From positions 1 through 64,000 of the forward strand of contig CBDEFR010000002.1 in assembly GCA_965237505.1 (NCBI GenBank): a stretch of DNA of 64,000 nucleotides. Reading direction: 5' to 3'. The notes beneath the pieces were generated by a model. The model searched no databases. It had not been told where the DNA came from and worked only from the letters and a program-made list of their open reading frames with translations. The translations under genes were made by a program, and so were the position numbers. The stretch is from NVTR01 sp965237505 (GTDB lineage Bacteria; Pseudomonadota; Alphaproteobacteria; Rhodobacterales; Rhodobacteraceae). Within the stretch, counting starts at the first letter, position 1, and every line of letters starts with the position of its first letter. Shown here piece by piece: positions 51,095 to 60,295 of the stretch.

Positions 51095-52305
51095 CAGGGT
51101 TTCAGCAGAATTTTCAGGTCGGTTGCAGGATCGCCAATCGCTTCGGGCGTCGGAGACTTGCCCATTTCGATCAGCCGTTTACCGACCATATAGGCGCGTG
51201 GATCGTTGATGGCATCGACGGCCAGCAGGGTTGCGCCCTGATAGTACCAGAACGATGCCGTGTCCTGAGTGCTTCCCGGGCGTGTCACGACACGGTCGTA
51301 GCCGGTGTTCAGCCCGGCAATCTGAAGTTTGAGGCTGTATTGATCCGACCAGAACCACGGCTTGGCCGCATAAGTTTGCCCGGCGCCGAGCATGTTGGCC
51401 GCCACCGCTTCTGCCTGATCGATGGCGTTGCCAACGCTTTCCAGGCGCACGCGTGTGTCCCGGTAGGGAAAAGACGTGCAGTCACCCGCGGCCCAGATCG
51501 ACGGATCAGCGGTCCGGCCCAGCTCATCGGTGCGGATGCCATTTTCAATGCTCAGACCGGCGGCTTCTGCCAGCTTGGTGTCGGGTTCAATGCCGACACC
51601 CACGATCACAAAATCCAGTGCCAGAGCAGTTCCATCACCCAGGACCGCCCCATCCACCTGCCCTTTGCCAGTCAGCTGATCCAGCCCGACGCCTTCGCGG
51701 ACGATCACGTCGTGTGAATCATGCGCGGCGCGGATGACGTCTGCAGTTTGAGGTGCTGCCACGCGTTTCAGGATGCGGTCGGCCACCTCGACAATGGTGA
51801 CCTGCAGCCCCTTGAGCGCGGCCACCGCGGCAGCCTCCAGCCCGATGTAGCCGCCGCCGACGATCAGGACCCGGCGGCCCGGTTGAAACTCGACCGCCAT
51901 GGCATCGACATCGGCAAGGGTTCGCACGGTGTAGACGCCGGTTAGATCGCCACCGATTGCCGCCGACAGGCGGCGCGGCAGCGCTCCGGTGGTCAGCGCC
52001 AGCTGGTCGTAGCTGATTTCGTCATCGCCAATGCGCAAGGATTTGGCGGCCCGGTCGATGACCGACACCGGTGTGCCGAGACGCAAATCTATGTCGTGAT
52101 CGGTGTAGAATATTTCAGGCCGCAGGTAGAGTCGTTCCACCTCCATCTCGCCCAGCAGATACTTTTTTGAAAGCGGTGGGCGCTGATACGGTGGCACCGG
52201 CTCTTCGCCGATCAGGGTCACTTGATCGTCAAATCCAAGGACCCGCAGCCTAGTCACTAGCGACTGGCCAGCCTGACCGGCGCCGACAACCACAATATGG
52301 CTCAT
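51094..52305 (-). CDS. FAD-dependent ferredoxin reductase-type oxidoreductase
   Basis: A 403-residue NAD(P)H:ferredoxin/rubredoxin reductase-like flavoprotein. FAD is bound through VVVGAGQAGQSLVTRLR near the N-terminus and NAD through RVLIVGGGYIGLEAAAVAALKG in the middle; IWAAGDCTSFPYRD is the second FAD-binding motif. The C-terminal reductase domain (WFWSDQYSLKLQIAGL) is typical of rhodocoxin/putidaredoxin-type reductases that feed a cytochrome P450 or oxygenase. No partner ferredoxin or oxygenase is adjacent. Divergent from the peroxiredoxin. Confidence 0.92.
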   Translation of the reverse strand: MSHIVVVGAGQAGQSLVTRLRVLGFDDQVTLIGEEPVPPYQRPPLSKKYLLGEMEVERLYLRPEIFYTDHDIDLRLGTPVSVIDRAAKSLRIGDDEISYDQLALTTGALPRRLSAAIGGDLTGVYTVRTLADVDAMAVEFQPGRRVLIVGGGYIGLEAAAVAALKGLQVTIVEVADRILKRVAAPQTADVIRAAHDSHDVIVREGVGLDQLTGKGQVDGAVLGDGTALALDFVIVGVGIEPDTKLAEAAGLSIENGIRTDELGRTADPSIWAAGDCTSFPYRDTRVRLESVGNAIDQAEAVAANMLGAGQTYAAKPWFWSDQYSLKLQIAGLNTGYDRVVTRPGSTQDTASFWYYQGATLLAVDAINDPRAYMVGKRLIEMGKSPTPEAIGDPATDLKILLKP

Positions 52306-52389
52306 GCAACCCTCCGATTTCCTCTGGTCAGCCTGCCGGCGGACCCTATATCGTCGCGCTATGCGAACGCAATCAAACAGGACCGCATC

Positions 52390-52878
52390 ATGACGTTATC
52401 TGTGGGTGACAGATTGCCGGATGCAACGTTGATACGCATGGGCGAAAGCAGGCCGGAGCAGGTTGATCTGGCCGCGCGTCTGCGTGGCCGAAAGGTTGTA
52501 ATATTTGGATTGCCGGGTGCGTTTACACCGAACTGCAGTTCGGCACATGTGCCGAGCTTCATCCGCACCGCCGACCGGTTTTTCGCTGGTGGTGTTCAGG
52601 ACATTATCTGCATCGCCGTGAACGACGTCCATGTGATGAAGCTTTGGGGCGAGGAGACCGGCGGAAGTGCTGCAGGAATATCGTTTCTGGCTGATGCAGA
52701 CAGCGCATTCACAACCGCAATTGGGATGCAGTTTGACGCGCCGATTGTCGGCTTCTTTGCCCGCTCAAAGCGATATTCGATGCTGGTCGAGGACGGCACG
52801 GTCAAATTTCTGAATACCGAAGTGTCGCGCGGTGTCTGTGAATTGTCGGCAGGCGAGGTTCTTTTGGCTCAGATGTGA
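52390..52878 (+). CDS. Peroxiredoxin (Prx5 subfamily)
   Basis: A 162-residue thiol peroxidase. The peroxidatic cysteine lies in LPGAFTPNCSSAHVPSF; most family members have PTCS, so the Thr-to-Asn change before Cys is unusual but leaves Cys in place. VNDVHVMKLWGEETGG and ADADSAFTTAIGM are typical. ATG 52390 gives the family N-terminus MTLSVGDRLPDATL. Its stop abuts the end of the convergent phhB. Confidence 0.93.
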   Translation: MTLSVGDRLPDATLIRMGESRPEQVDLAARLRGRKVVIFGLPGAFTPNCSSAHVPSFIRTADRFFAGGVQDIICIAVNDVHVMKLWGEETGGSAAGISFLADADSAFTTAIGMQFDAPIVGFFARSKRYSMLVEDGTVKFLNTEVSRGVCELSAGEVLLAQM

Positions 52879-53178
52879 TCAGGTGCTGATCAGAGCGTCC
52901 ATCTTGCGCGCCAGTTTGACATCAAGCGCGGTCAACCCGCCCGCGTCATGGGTGCTTAGCGTTACATCGACGGTTTTGTAGACGTTCGACCATTCCGGAT
53001 GGTGGTTCAACTTTTCGGCCCAGATCGCGACCCGGGTCATCCATCCGAAGGCTTCAACGAAATTGCGAAAAGCGAATGATTTGGTGATCGCGTCGCGCCC
53101 GTCAACGCTGCGCCAGCCGTTGTCAAATAGCGGTGCAAGTTCGGTTCTGCGGGCCTCTGGTGTCAGCGGTTCATTCAT
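52879..53178 (-). CDS. phhB: 4a-hydroxytetrahydrobiopterin dehydratase
   Basis: A 99-residue pterin-4a-carbinolamine dehydratase. The catalytic histidines are in LNHHPEWSNVYKTVDVTLSTHDAGGLTALD, the family signature. It regenerates the pterin cofactor of phenylalanine hydroxylase, although no hydroxylase gene is in the window. Last gene of an apparent operon from ridA; overlaps the preceding gene by four bases. Confidence 0.95.
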   Translation of the reverse strand: MNEPLTPEARRTELAPLFDNGWRSVDGRDAITKSFAFRNFVEAFGWMTRVAIWAEKLNHHPEWSNVYKTVDVTLSTHDAGGLTALDVKLARKMDALIST

Positions 53179-54359
53179 CGGTCTTCCTTTCCGGTCTTGC
53201 GAAATGGTCCATAACTGGTGAGGATTTCGTTTGCTTCATCAATAGCGGTGCGCTCTGCTTCCAGGAACTGTTTAACGGCACTGCGAAAACCCTCGTCAGC
53301 CACCCAATGCAGCGAATGCGTTGTCATCGGCAAATAGCCGCGCGCCAGTTTGTGTTCGCCCTGCGCCCCTGCTTCGACGCGGCCCAGCCGATGATGAATG
53401 GCAAAGTCGATGGCGCGGTAATAGCACAGTTCGAAATGCAGGTGACGGTGGTGCTCAAGGCAACCCCAATAGCGGCCATAAAGCGTTTCGCGGCCGATGA
53501 AGTTCAGCGCGCCGGCCACGAATTTGCCGTCCCGCTCTGCCAGCAACAGCAACACATCGTTGCGCATGTGTTCGTGAACCGAGTCAAAAAATCTGCGGGT
53601 CAGATAGGGGGTGCCCCATTTTCGCGCCCCGGTGTCCTGATAAAACTGCCAGAATGCGTCCCAATGCTGCGGTTCGATCTGATCGCCGGTCAGGCTGAAG
53701 ATCTGACCACCAAATTCGCGCGCCGTGGCGCGTTCACGGCGGATATTTTTGCGTTTTCTGGACGACAAACTGCGCAGAAAATCGTCAAAGTCCGAGTATC
53801 CGGGGTTTTCCCAGTGAAATTGCTGGCTGGTGCGGTGCAGCAGGCCCATTTTTGCACCCGCAACAGCCTCTGCTTGGGTGCAAAACGTGATGTGGAGCGA
53901 AGAGAGCCGGTTTTCGACTGCAAGCTGAACTGCGCCTTGAACAAGCGCGGCTTGTCCGGTGGCCTCATACCCGGGTCGAGTGAGCAAACGACGGCCAGTT
54001 GCAGGTGTGAACGGAGCGGCAATTTGCAGTTTCGGGTAATACTGTCCGCCAGCGTTTTCATAGGCATGCGCCCAGCTGTGGTCGAAAATATACTCGCCCT
54101 GGCTGTGGCCTTTTGCGTAAAGCGGAGCGACGGCGATCACTTGGTCATCAATGGAAGCAGCAATCGGGCGCGGTGACCAGCCAGTGCCGGGGCCGACAGA
54201 ACCCGATGTTTCCAAAGCTGAAAGAAACCGGTGCGTGGTAAATGGGTCAAACGGGCGTCCGCTATCTGCGGTTTCAGGGCAGGCGCAGGCATCCCATACA
54301 GCAGCGCCGACTTCGGCGACGTCGGCCAAAACATCGATCTCGATCTGCGCAATGCTCAT
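53175..54359 (-). CDS. GNAT-like / peptidogalycan biosynthesis (FemAB-related, DUF482) protein
   Basis: A 394-residue protein of the DUF482 family (PF04339), related to FemAB-type aminoacyl transferases with a tandem GNAT fold. Conserved segments are SSRKRKNIRRERATAREFG, FYQDTGARKWGTPYLTRRFF, LLAERDGKFVAGALNFIGRETLYGRYWGC and FELCYYRAIDFAIHHRLGRVEAGAQGEHK. Role uncertain; proposed acyltransferase. It lies between the GDPD gene and phhB on the same strand. Confidence 0.87.
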   Translation of the reverse strand: MSIAQIEIDVLADVAEVGAAVWDACACPETADSGRPFDPFTTHRFLSALETSGSVGPGTGWSPRPIAASIDDQVIAVAPLYAKGHSQGEYIFDHSWAHAYENAGGQYYPKLQIAAPFTPATGRRLLTRPGYEATGQAALVQGAVQLAVENRLSSLHITFCTQAEAVAGAKMGLLHRTSQQFHWENPGYSDFDDFLRSLSSRKRKNIRRERATAREFGGQIFSLTGDQIEPQHWDAFWQFYQDTGARKWGTPYLTRRFFDSVHEHMRNDVLLLLAERDGKFVAGALNFIGRETLYGRYWGCLEHHRHLHFELCYYRAIDFAIHHRLGRVEAGAQGEHKLARGYLPMTTHSLHWVADEGFRSAVKQFLEAERTAIDEANEILTSYGPFRKTGKEDR

Positions 54360-54410
54360 CGAATTTCCGGGGTGATCATGTGGTGATATTTGGCATAGCG
54401 CAGGTGCAGG

Positions 54411-55181
54411 TCAAGCGGCAGGCGTGTCAGGGCGATACGCTTCGAAGGTGATGTTGTCCGCAAACTTACGCACTTTCCGCTCGGTGGATTTGCTTTTGAC
54501 CGTCCAACACAAAACCGTGGCACCTTGCGCCCTAAGCTCTGCCACCCGTGGCCGTTTCAGATCAATGATCTGGTGCGAGATGAAAGAGGCCCCGACTTCA
54601 ATGTAATCCGGGATGGCGCGCATCCGGTCACGGGTGGCTGCCGGGATAAGTTGCCATTTGCGGGATTTTAAAGCTCCGGTCGTCAGACCACGCGGCAGCA
54701 AGGGCGCAAGTTTGGCCATCAAGTCAACCGAGTGTGTGTTGTGCGACATCACCGCGACTGGTCCGGTGTACCCCGCTAACGAATCAGCGACAGCGCGTTC
54801 CAGATCGCCGATGTTGGGTCCCATAGCGCCATCCTGATCCTTGATTTCGATCAGCAAGGGGGTTTGACCGGCCACGGCGCTCAGAACTTCGGCAAGGGTC
54901 GGTATCGTTTCACGACTGCCACGCAGCGGGATGGCGCCGAGGTTTGCAGACCTGCGTTGGCGAACCGGGCCGCTTTGCGCCGTCAGGCGACCAAGGTCGT
55001 AGTCATGTATGACCATCGCGTGCTTGTCTGCAGAAAGCTGAACGTCAAGCTCGATGCCATATCCCAGACCAACTGCAGCACGAAATGCCGTGATTGAATT
55101 TTCGGGCCGTCCTTTGGCGACATCGTGAAAGCCACGATGCGCCAGCGGACGTGTGCGAAACTCGTCAGGAAGTGCGATCAT
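54411..55181 (-). CDS. Glycerophosphodiester phosphodiesterase
   Basis: A 256-residue TIM-barrel enzyme that hydrolyses glycerophosphodiesters. Catalytic and metal residues are in PLAHRGFHDVAKGRPENSITAFRAAVGLGYGIELDVQLSADKHAMVIHDYDLGRLT (His-Arg, Glu-Asn, Glu-x-Asp, His). Cytosolic, with no signal peptide. Overlaps ridA by four bases. Confidence 0.93.
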   Translation of the reverse strand: MIALPDEFRTRPLAHRGFHDVAKGRPENSITAFRAAVGLGYGIELDVQLSADKHAMVIHDYDLGRLTAQSGPVRQRRSANLGAIPLRGSRETIPTLAEVLSAVAGQTPLLIEIKDQDGAMGPNIGDLERAVADSLAGYTGPVAVMSHNTHSVDLMAKLAPLLPRGLTTGALKSRKWQLIPAATRDRMRAIPDYIEVGASFISHQIIDLKRPRVAELRAQGATVLCWTVKSKSTERKVRKFADNITFEAYRPDTPAA

Positions 55182-55642
55182 CTGATCTGAAAAATGCCTT
55201 CAATTTCGACGGCCACACCAAGTGGCAGCGAGACGGCACTGACGGCAGCGCGGGCGTGGCGGCCTGCGTCACCGAGCGCTTCGACCAGAAAGTCAGAGGC
55301 GCCGTTGATGACCTTTGGCTGGTCGGTGAAATCGGCAGTGGAGTTGACAAAACCAGTCAGCTTGACGACGCGGACCAGCCGGTCGAGATCGCCATTACAG
55401 GCCGCCCTGACCTGGGCAAGCAAACTGATCGCGCAGCTGCGTGCCGCCGTTGCGCCATCTTCCAGCGACATGTCGGCGCCCAGTTTGCCGGTGATCAGGC
55501 CGCTGGGACGGCTTGAGATCTGGCCCGACACGTAGACCGTGTCGCCGACCTGAACAAAAGGCACATAGTTTGCCGCCGGGGCCGGTGCGTCGGGCAGGGT
55601 CACGCCCAGTTCAGCCAGTCGTGCTTCAATCGTTCCGCTCAT
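55178..55642 (-). CDS. RidA family protein
   Basis: A 154-residue RidA/YjgF-family protein; these deaminate reactive enamine/imine intermediates and form trimers. The typical parts are TVYVSGQISSRPSGLITGKLGAD, LDRLVRVVKLTGFVNSTADF and HARAAVSAVSLPLGVAVEIE. The highly conserved Arg of true RidA enzymes is near the end (GRHARAAV). First gene of an apparent ridA-gdpd-DUF482-phhB operon. Confidence 0.92.
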   Translation of the reverse strand: MSGTIEARLAELGVTLPDAPAPAANYVPFVQVGDTVYVSGQISSRPSGLITGKLGADMSLEDGATAARSCAISLLAQVRAACNGDLDRLVRVVKLTGFVNSTADFTDQPKVINGASDFLVEALGDAGRHARAAVSAVSLPLGVAVEIEGIFQIR

Positions 55643-55710
55643 TTCCGGTCCTTTGGCTTTATCGTTTGCAAGGACGCTAACGGGGAATTCGGGCAGAGAA
55701 AACCGCTAAT

Positions 55711-57027
55711 TCAGCTTTCCCGGAAGGCGCGCGAAAAATACGCGGTCAGCGGCTTGACCAGATAAGCCCAGGCCGACTGCCTGGTGGTCAGGAAATAGGA
55801 TTCGACCGGCATTCCGGGGATGATGTCGTTGCGCCCGGCAAGATGTTCCAGTGCGTCGTCGGACGGGGTGATCTCAACCCTGTAGTAGGGCGCTTGGGAC
55901 CGTGCATCGATCAGCGCGTCAGCAGATATTCGCGTGACTTGGCCCGACAGGTCAGGTGCAGCGCCCAGATCAAGCGTTGCGAATTTCAGTCGCACTGCCT
56001 GCCCGACATAAAGCTGGTCAACGTGCAGCGGCGAAACTCTGGTGGTAATGACGAACACCCGGTCCTGCGGGATGATTTGCATCAGCGCTTGCGCCGGTTT
56101 TATGACGGCACCGGCAGAGGTGACCTGAAGCCCAAGAACCACGCCCGCAGCGGGTGCCCGCAGAACCAGTGCGTCCAGACTTTGTTGCAAGCCCTGGCGG
56201 CGTTCTGCCAGTTCATGCTCGCGAAACTCCAGATCGCGAAGCCGCGCGATTGCCTGTTCGCGGCGCGCCGACTGTGTCCGCAATCCTTCAATTTCAACGG
56301 CGGTTATCCGTTCCTGCGCCTCTGCGCGATCTGCACTAAGTGCTCCGATCCGGCCCTGAAGGGCGGCGGCGTCACGTTTCAATGACAGCACCGAGGCTGC
56401 CTGGGCCAGGCCGCGTTCCAGCAGCACCTGCTGATTTGCTAAATGGTCAGATATCAGTGAAAGCTGGGCATCCAGGGCGTGCAATTGCACGTTCATGCCT
56501 GAGATTTGTATTTCGATCTGCCGGGATTTCCGGGCCAGCGCCTGGGCCTGCCGGTCTTGCGACACGTTTCGCGCGGCAAAAAGTTGCCGCTGACCGGCCA
56601 TGATCTGTTTGGTGTTCGGATCACGTGCACCAAGCGCCGCCAGCGCCGAGTCAAAGCTGATGTGCTCGGATTGGTCACGTTCGGCCTGCAGCCTGCCGCG
56701 CCGGGCGATGATTTCAAACAACTGGATCTCGACGATGTTAAGTTCAGTTTGCAGGGCCCGGTCATCGAGCAGAATGAGCGGTGCGTTGGCGGCAACTCTG
56801 TCACCTTCGCGCACCAGAACCCGGGCGACCACGCCGCCCTGCGGGTGCTGGATCACCTGCCTTGTCCGCGCCTCTTCAATCCGGCCGACGGTGATGATGG
56901 CACCCGATATGTTGGCCAGCGCCGCCCAGCTGCCAAATCCGACGCCAAGCCAGGTCAGCGCCAGCAGGCCGGACAGAACGTATCTGCGGACCGGCCAGCA
57001 GGCAGCGCCAGTGGCGGCATTCTTCAT
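55711..57027 (-). CDS. HlyD-type periplasmic adaptor of type I secretion
   Basis: A 438-residue membrane fusion protein. One N-terminal transmembrane helix (about residues 17-38), a lipoyl domain half (IQHPQGGVVARVLVREGDRVAANAPLILLDD), a long coiled-coil (about 95-285) and the second lipoyl half (LVLRAPAAGVVLGLQVTSAGAVI), then a beta-barrel with RVSPLHVDQLYVGQAVRLKFATLD. It bridges the inner-membrane ABC exporter to an outer-membrane channel. Its start overlaps the end of the ABC gene by four bases. No TolC-like channel or RTX substrate is adjacent. Confidence 0.92.
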   Translation of the reverse strand: MKNAATGAACWPVRRYVLSGLLALTWLGVGFGSWAALANISGAIITVGRIEEARTRQVIQHPQGGVVARVLVREGDRVAANAPLILLDDRALQTELNIVEIQLFEIIARRGRLQAERDQSEHISFDSALAALGARDPNTKQIMAGQRQLFAARNVSQDRQAQALARKSRQIEIQISGMNVQLHALDAQLSLISDHLANQQVLLERGLAQAASVLSLKRDAAALQGRIGALSADRAEAQERITAVEIEGLRTQSARREQAIARLRDLEFREHELAERRQGLQQSLDALVLRAPAAGVVLGLQVTSAGAVIKPAQALMQIIPQDRVFVITTRVSPLHVDQLYVGQAVRLKFATLDLGAAPDLSGQVTRISADALIDARSQAPYYRVEITPSDDALEHLAGRNDIIPGMPVESYFLTTRQSAWAYLVKPLTAYFSRAFRES

Positions 57028-58812
57028 GAGCCGCGCGCCTGACCGCCTGCCGCACGCAGCGGTGGCATGGTCTGCACCGCACCGCTTAACACCCGGTCGG
57101 CAGGGCCAAAATCCTTTTGCAGCCCGTTTTCCAGAACCAGTGCCAGATCGCAGCCCTGCAACGCCCAGGGCCGCTGGGTGGCGATGATTACGGACTTTCC
57201 CGCCATTTTAGCGTCGTGCACAATTTCGTTCAGCGCCACAGCACCTTCGGCATCAAGATTGTTCGTGGGTTCGTCCAGCAGCAGTATATCCGGGTCATGG
57301 TATATGGCGCGGGCCAGGGCGATCCGTTGCAACAGACCGGCGGCAAGCGTGTTGGTCCACGGGCCCAAACGGGTGTCATACGCGTGCGGCAGATCAAGGA
57401 TCATGTCGTGGGCTGCGGCCAATGTCGCTGCGCGGGTGATGCTGCCGCTGCCGCCTGAAGTCTGGAACCGGGCAATATTTTCGCCGATTGTGCCGTCGAA
57501 AAAACGCTGATCCTGGGGCAGGTATCCGACGTGTTCAGCCAGGCATTTGGCGTCGAAATGGCCGACCGGTGCGCCGCCCAGACGGATTTGGCCGCCGGCC
57601 ACCGGCCAAATGCCTGCCACCGCCATGATCAGTGCACTTTTCCCGGCGCCAGAGGGCCCGATGATCCCGACGGCCTGCCCGCGACGAAGCTCAAAGCTGA
57701 TCAGGCGCAGCGCGGCCTGACGCGCACCAGGGGCAAATGGTCACCTGTTCGACGTGCAGGCCGGGGCCAGGTTTGAGCATCGGCAGGGTTGCTGCCGTAG
57801 TCAGCGGCTCAGCCAACAACGCCGAAAGCCGCCGCCAGCCACGCAGCGACGACTGCAGGATCAGCCAATTCTGCCCAATCAGATCAAGCGGTCCAAGCGC
57901 GCGTGCCAGAAGCACAGTGGCGGCAAAAATGGCCCCTGCCGTGAGTTCATTCTGCACGACCAGATAGGCGCCAAGTGCAATCATCGCCGATTGCAGGAAA
58001 ATACGAAATGTCTGCGCGACCGTGGTCAGTGCGGCGCGACGGTCCTGCACCCCCATAGCGTTGCCGCGCGCCACCAGTTGCATCCCAAGCCAGCGATCAA
58101 AGACCGGTGCCTGAAGCCCAAAAGCACGCGTCATGTCGGGGTCGGACATAACCAGACCTGCCAGCCGGTTCGCCTGAACGTATTTCGCAGAATCCTGCGT
58201 CCGTCCGGTGCCGCGCAACGCGAAATTCATCAGGCCCAGCAGCATGAACACCGTGGCACCAAAGAGCGCGAACCACCCCAGTATCGGGTGAAACAACGCA
58301 ATGCCGAGCAGAAAAAAGGGCACCCAAGGCAGATCGACGATGCCGGTGAACACCGACGACGCAAATAACTGGTGGACAGCATCCAGATCCCGAAGATAGT
58401 TTAGTCTGTCCGTCCTGGCGTCGGATTTTTCAAGTGCCGCATGAAAGACCTTGTGGTCGAGCCGTGATACCATGCGCTCGCCGATCCGAGCGGCGATGCG
58501 TTTGCGCATGTGATCCAGAATGCCCATTACGATGAACAAAAACGCCATCAGCAGGGTCAGCGCTACAAGCGTTTCTTCGGACCTGCTGCCAAGAACACGG
58601 TCGTAAACCTGCAAGGCAAAGATCGGGCTGGTCAGCATTAACAGATTGACGAAAACCCGAATATCCCGACCGCCCAAAACGGACCATGCTGAGCCAGTAA
58701 CGCCGCCCGTGGCCCGGACGAGCAATTTATTGTGTCTGTTCCGCTCAAACTCAGATTCTTTCGCTGACGTGGATCTTTGCGGCGCGCGGCCGGTTGCAGC
58801 GTGCTGCCCCAT
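57024..58812 (-). pseudogene. Type I secretion ABC permease/ATPase, frameshifted
   Basis: The first frame (58812-57691) holds a six-helix exporter domain (LMLTSPIFALQVYDRVLGSRSEETLVAL) and ends just before the ATPase. Frame shifts near 57735; the next frame gives ALRLISFELRRGQAVGIIGPSGAGKSALIMAVAG (Walker A), VGYLPQDQRFFDGTIGENIARF, a degenerate signature LAAGLLQRIALARAIY in place of LSGGQ, and Walker B ILLLDEPTNNLD. Corrected, it would be about 595 residues, normal for PrtD/LapB-type exporters. Without correction it lacks an ATPase and is inactive. Confidence 0.87.
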
Positions 58813-58917
58813 TTAGCCACAGTTTTCGCTTCCGCTTGGTTAACTGGTGTGTTTTGCAACGGCACATATTATGTGAGACAGAGATTGCCATTGAATGAAG
58901 CGATTGTCGGGTTTGCG

Positions 58918-59670
58918 ATGCCATTTACTGGGATGCTGAAGCGAATAATTATTATTCTGCCGTTACTTACGGGTCTTGCCGCCTGCGCAGGACCAGATGT
59001 GGCAGGCGGTATTTATGATCCGTTTGAAGTGCAAAACCGGAAAATCCACGCCGTCAACCGCAAGATCGACCAGGCCGTGTTGCGCCCGGTTTCCGGCGCA
59101 TACGGTGAAACGCTGCCAGAACCGCTGCGTATCGGTGTCGGTAACTTTGCTTCTAACCTGTCAATCCCCGGGTCGGTGGTTAATGATCTGCTGCAATTCA
59201 ATCTGGCAGACGCGTTGCACAATACCGTGAGATTTTTGGTGAACACCACATTCGGTCTTGGCGGGATTCTTGACCCGGCCTTGCAAGGCGGTGTCGAGCC
59301 GCGCGACAGCGATTTTGGCGAAACCCTGCACGTATGGGGCATCGGCGAGGGTGCTTATGTCGAATTGCCGCTTTTGGGGCCATCGACAGTGCGAGACACG
59401 TTTGGCGGCGTGGTTGATCTGTTTCTGGATCCAATCAATACGCTTGTTCCGGCACCAGAGCGCTATCTGGCGCCGGTTATGGCCGTGGTAGCGAGAGTCG
59501 GTGATCGGTACCGGTTTAGCAGCACGGTTGACTCCATTCTGTATGAAAGTGCCGACAGTTATGCCCAGTCGCGGCTATTGTATCTTGAAAACCGCCGTTT
59601 TCGGTTGGGCGTGGAGGTAGACGATGAAGACCTGTATGAAGGGCTTTACGATGACCTTATCGTCGAATGA
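58918..59670 (+). CDS. mlaA: MlaA family outer-membrane lipoprotein
   Basis: A 250-residue VacJ/MlaA lipoprotein that removes phospholipid from the outer leaflet of the outer membrane. Its lipobox is LTGLAACAGPD. Conserved segments are YDPFEVQNRKIHAVNRKIDQAVLRPVSGAY, VGNFASNLSIPGSVVNDLLQFNL and SDFGETLHVWGIGEGAYVELPLLGPSTVRD. The alternative ATG at 58933 (MLKRIIIILPLL) would give a shorter signal peptide. It overlaps the MlaC-like gene that follows, so the pair forms an operon. Confidence 0.92.
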   Translation: MPFTGMLKRIIIILPLLTGLAACAGPDVAGGIYDPFEVQNRKIHAVNRKIDQAVLRPVSGAYGETLPEPLRIGVGNFASNLSIPGSVVNDLLQFNLADALHNTVRFLVNTTFGLGGILDPALQGGVEPRDSDFGETLHVWGIGEGAYVELPLLGPSTVRDTFGGVVDLFLDPINTLVPAPERYLAPVMAVVARVGDRYRFSSTVDSILYESADSYAQSRLLYLENRRFRLGVEVDDEDLYEGLYDDLIVE

Positions 59671-60265
59671 TATCCACCGCCGCCGGTTTCTGGCGGGCGC
59701 GGCTGCCTTCGCAACGACTGCAATGGTCTTTGGGCCTGCGCAGGCGCTTAACACTGATCAGGCGCGGGCGCTGATTGGCCGGATGGTGGATGAGATCAAC
59801 GGCGTAATCAATTCGGGTAAGCCCGAAACCACGATGTATGTCGAATTTGAGGGTATATTCGCGAAATATGCCTTTGTTCCCGGCATTGCCCGCACGGTTC
59901 TTGGCCCGCCTGCCCGATCAGCCAGCAGCGCCGAACTAAGCGCATTCACGCTTGCATTTCGAGGCTATATGGGCCGGAAATACGGCAAACGCTTTCGCGA
60001 GTTCATTGGCGGCGGGATTGTCGTCGATGGTGCGAAAAAGCTGAAATCCTTTTATCAGGTCAACACGTCTGCGACTTTGGCCGGTGTGGCGCCGTTTGAA
60101 GTGACGTTCATGGTGTCGGATGTCAGCGGCAAGGATTTGTTCTTTGATATGTTGATCGAGGGGATCAGTCTGCTGAAGGTCGAGAAAACCGAAATCAGCG
60201 CAATGCTGGACCGGCGCCGCGGCAATCTGGGCAAGATGATCGAAGATTTGAAGAAGGCGGGCTGA
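59651..60265 (+). CDS. mlaC: MlaC family periplasmic phospholipid-binding protein with Tat signal
   Basis: A 204-residue Tgt2/MlaC-type protein that shuttles phospholipid between MlaA and the inner-membrane MlaFEDB complex. The N-terminus carries a twin-arginine signal (RRRFLAGAAAFATTAMVFGPAQA), unusual for MlaC, which generally uses Sec. FTLAFRGYMGRKYGKRF, FYQVNTSATLAGVAPFEVTFMVSD and FFDMLIEGISLLKVEKTEI are typical. Start placed at ATG 59651; ATG 59624 is an alternative. It overlaps mlaA. MlaFEDB genes are not present in the window. Confidence 0.9.
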   Translation: MTLSSNDIHRRRFLAGAAAFATTAMVFGPAQALNTDQARALIGRMVDEINGVINSGKPETTMYVEFEGIFAKYAFVPGIARTVLGPPARSASSAELSAFTLAFRGYMGRKYGKRFREFIGGGIVVDGAKKLKSFYQVNTSATLAGVAPFEVTFMVSDVSGKDLFFDMLIEGISLLKVEKTEISAMLDRRRGNLGKMIEDLKKAG

Positions 60266-60295
60266 GACGCGCTGTGTAATTTATGTGTTGCCTTG

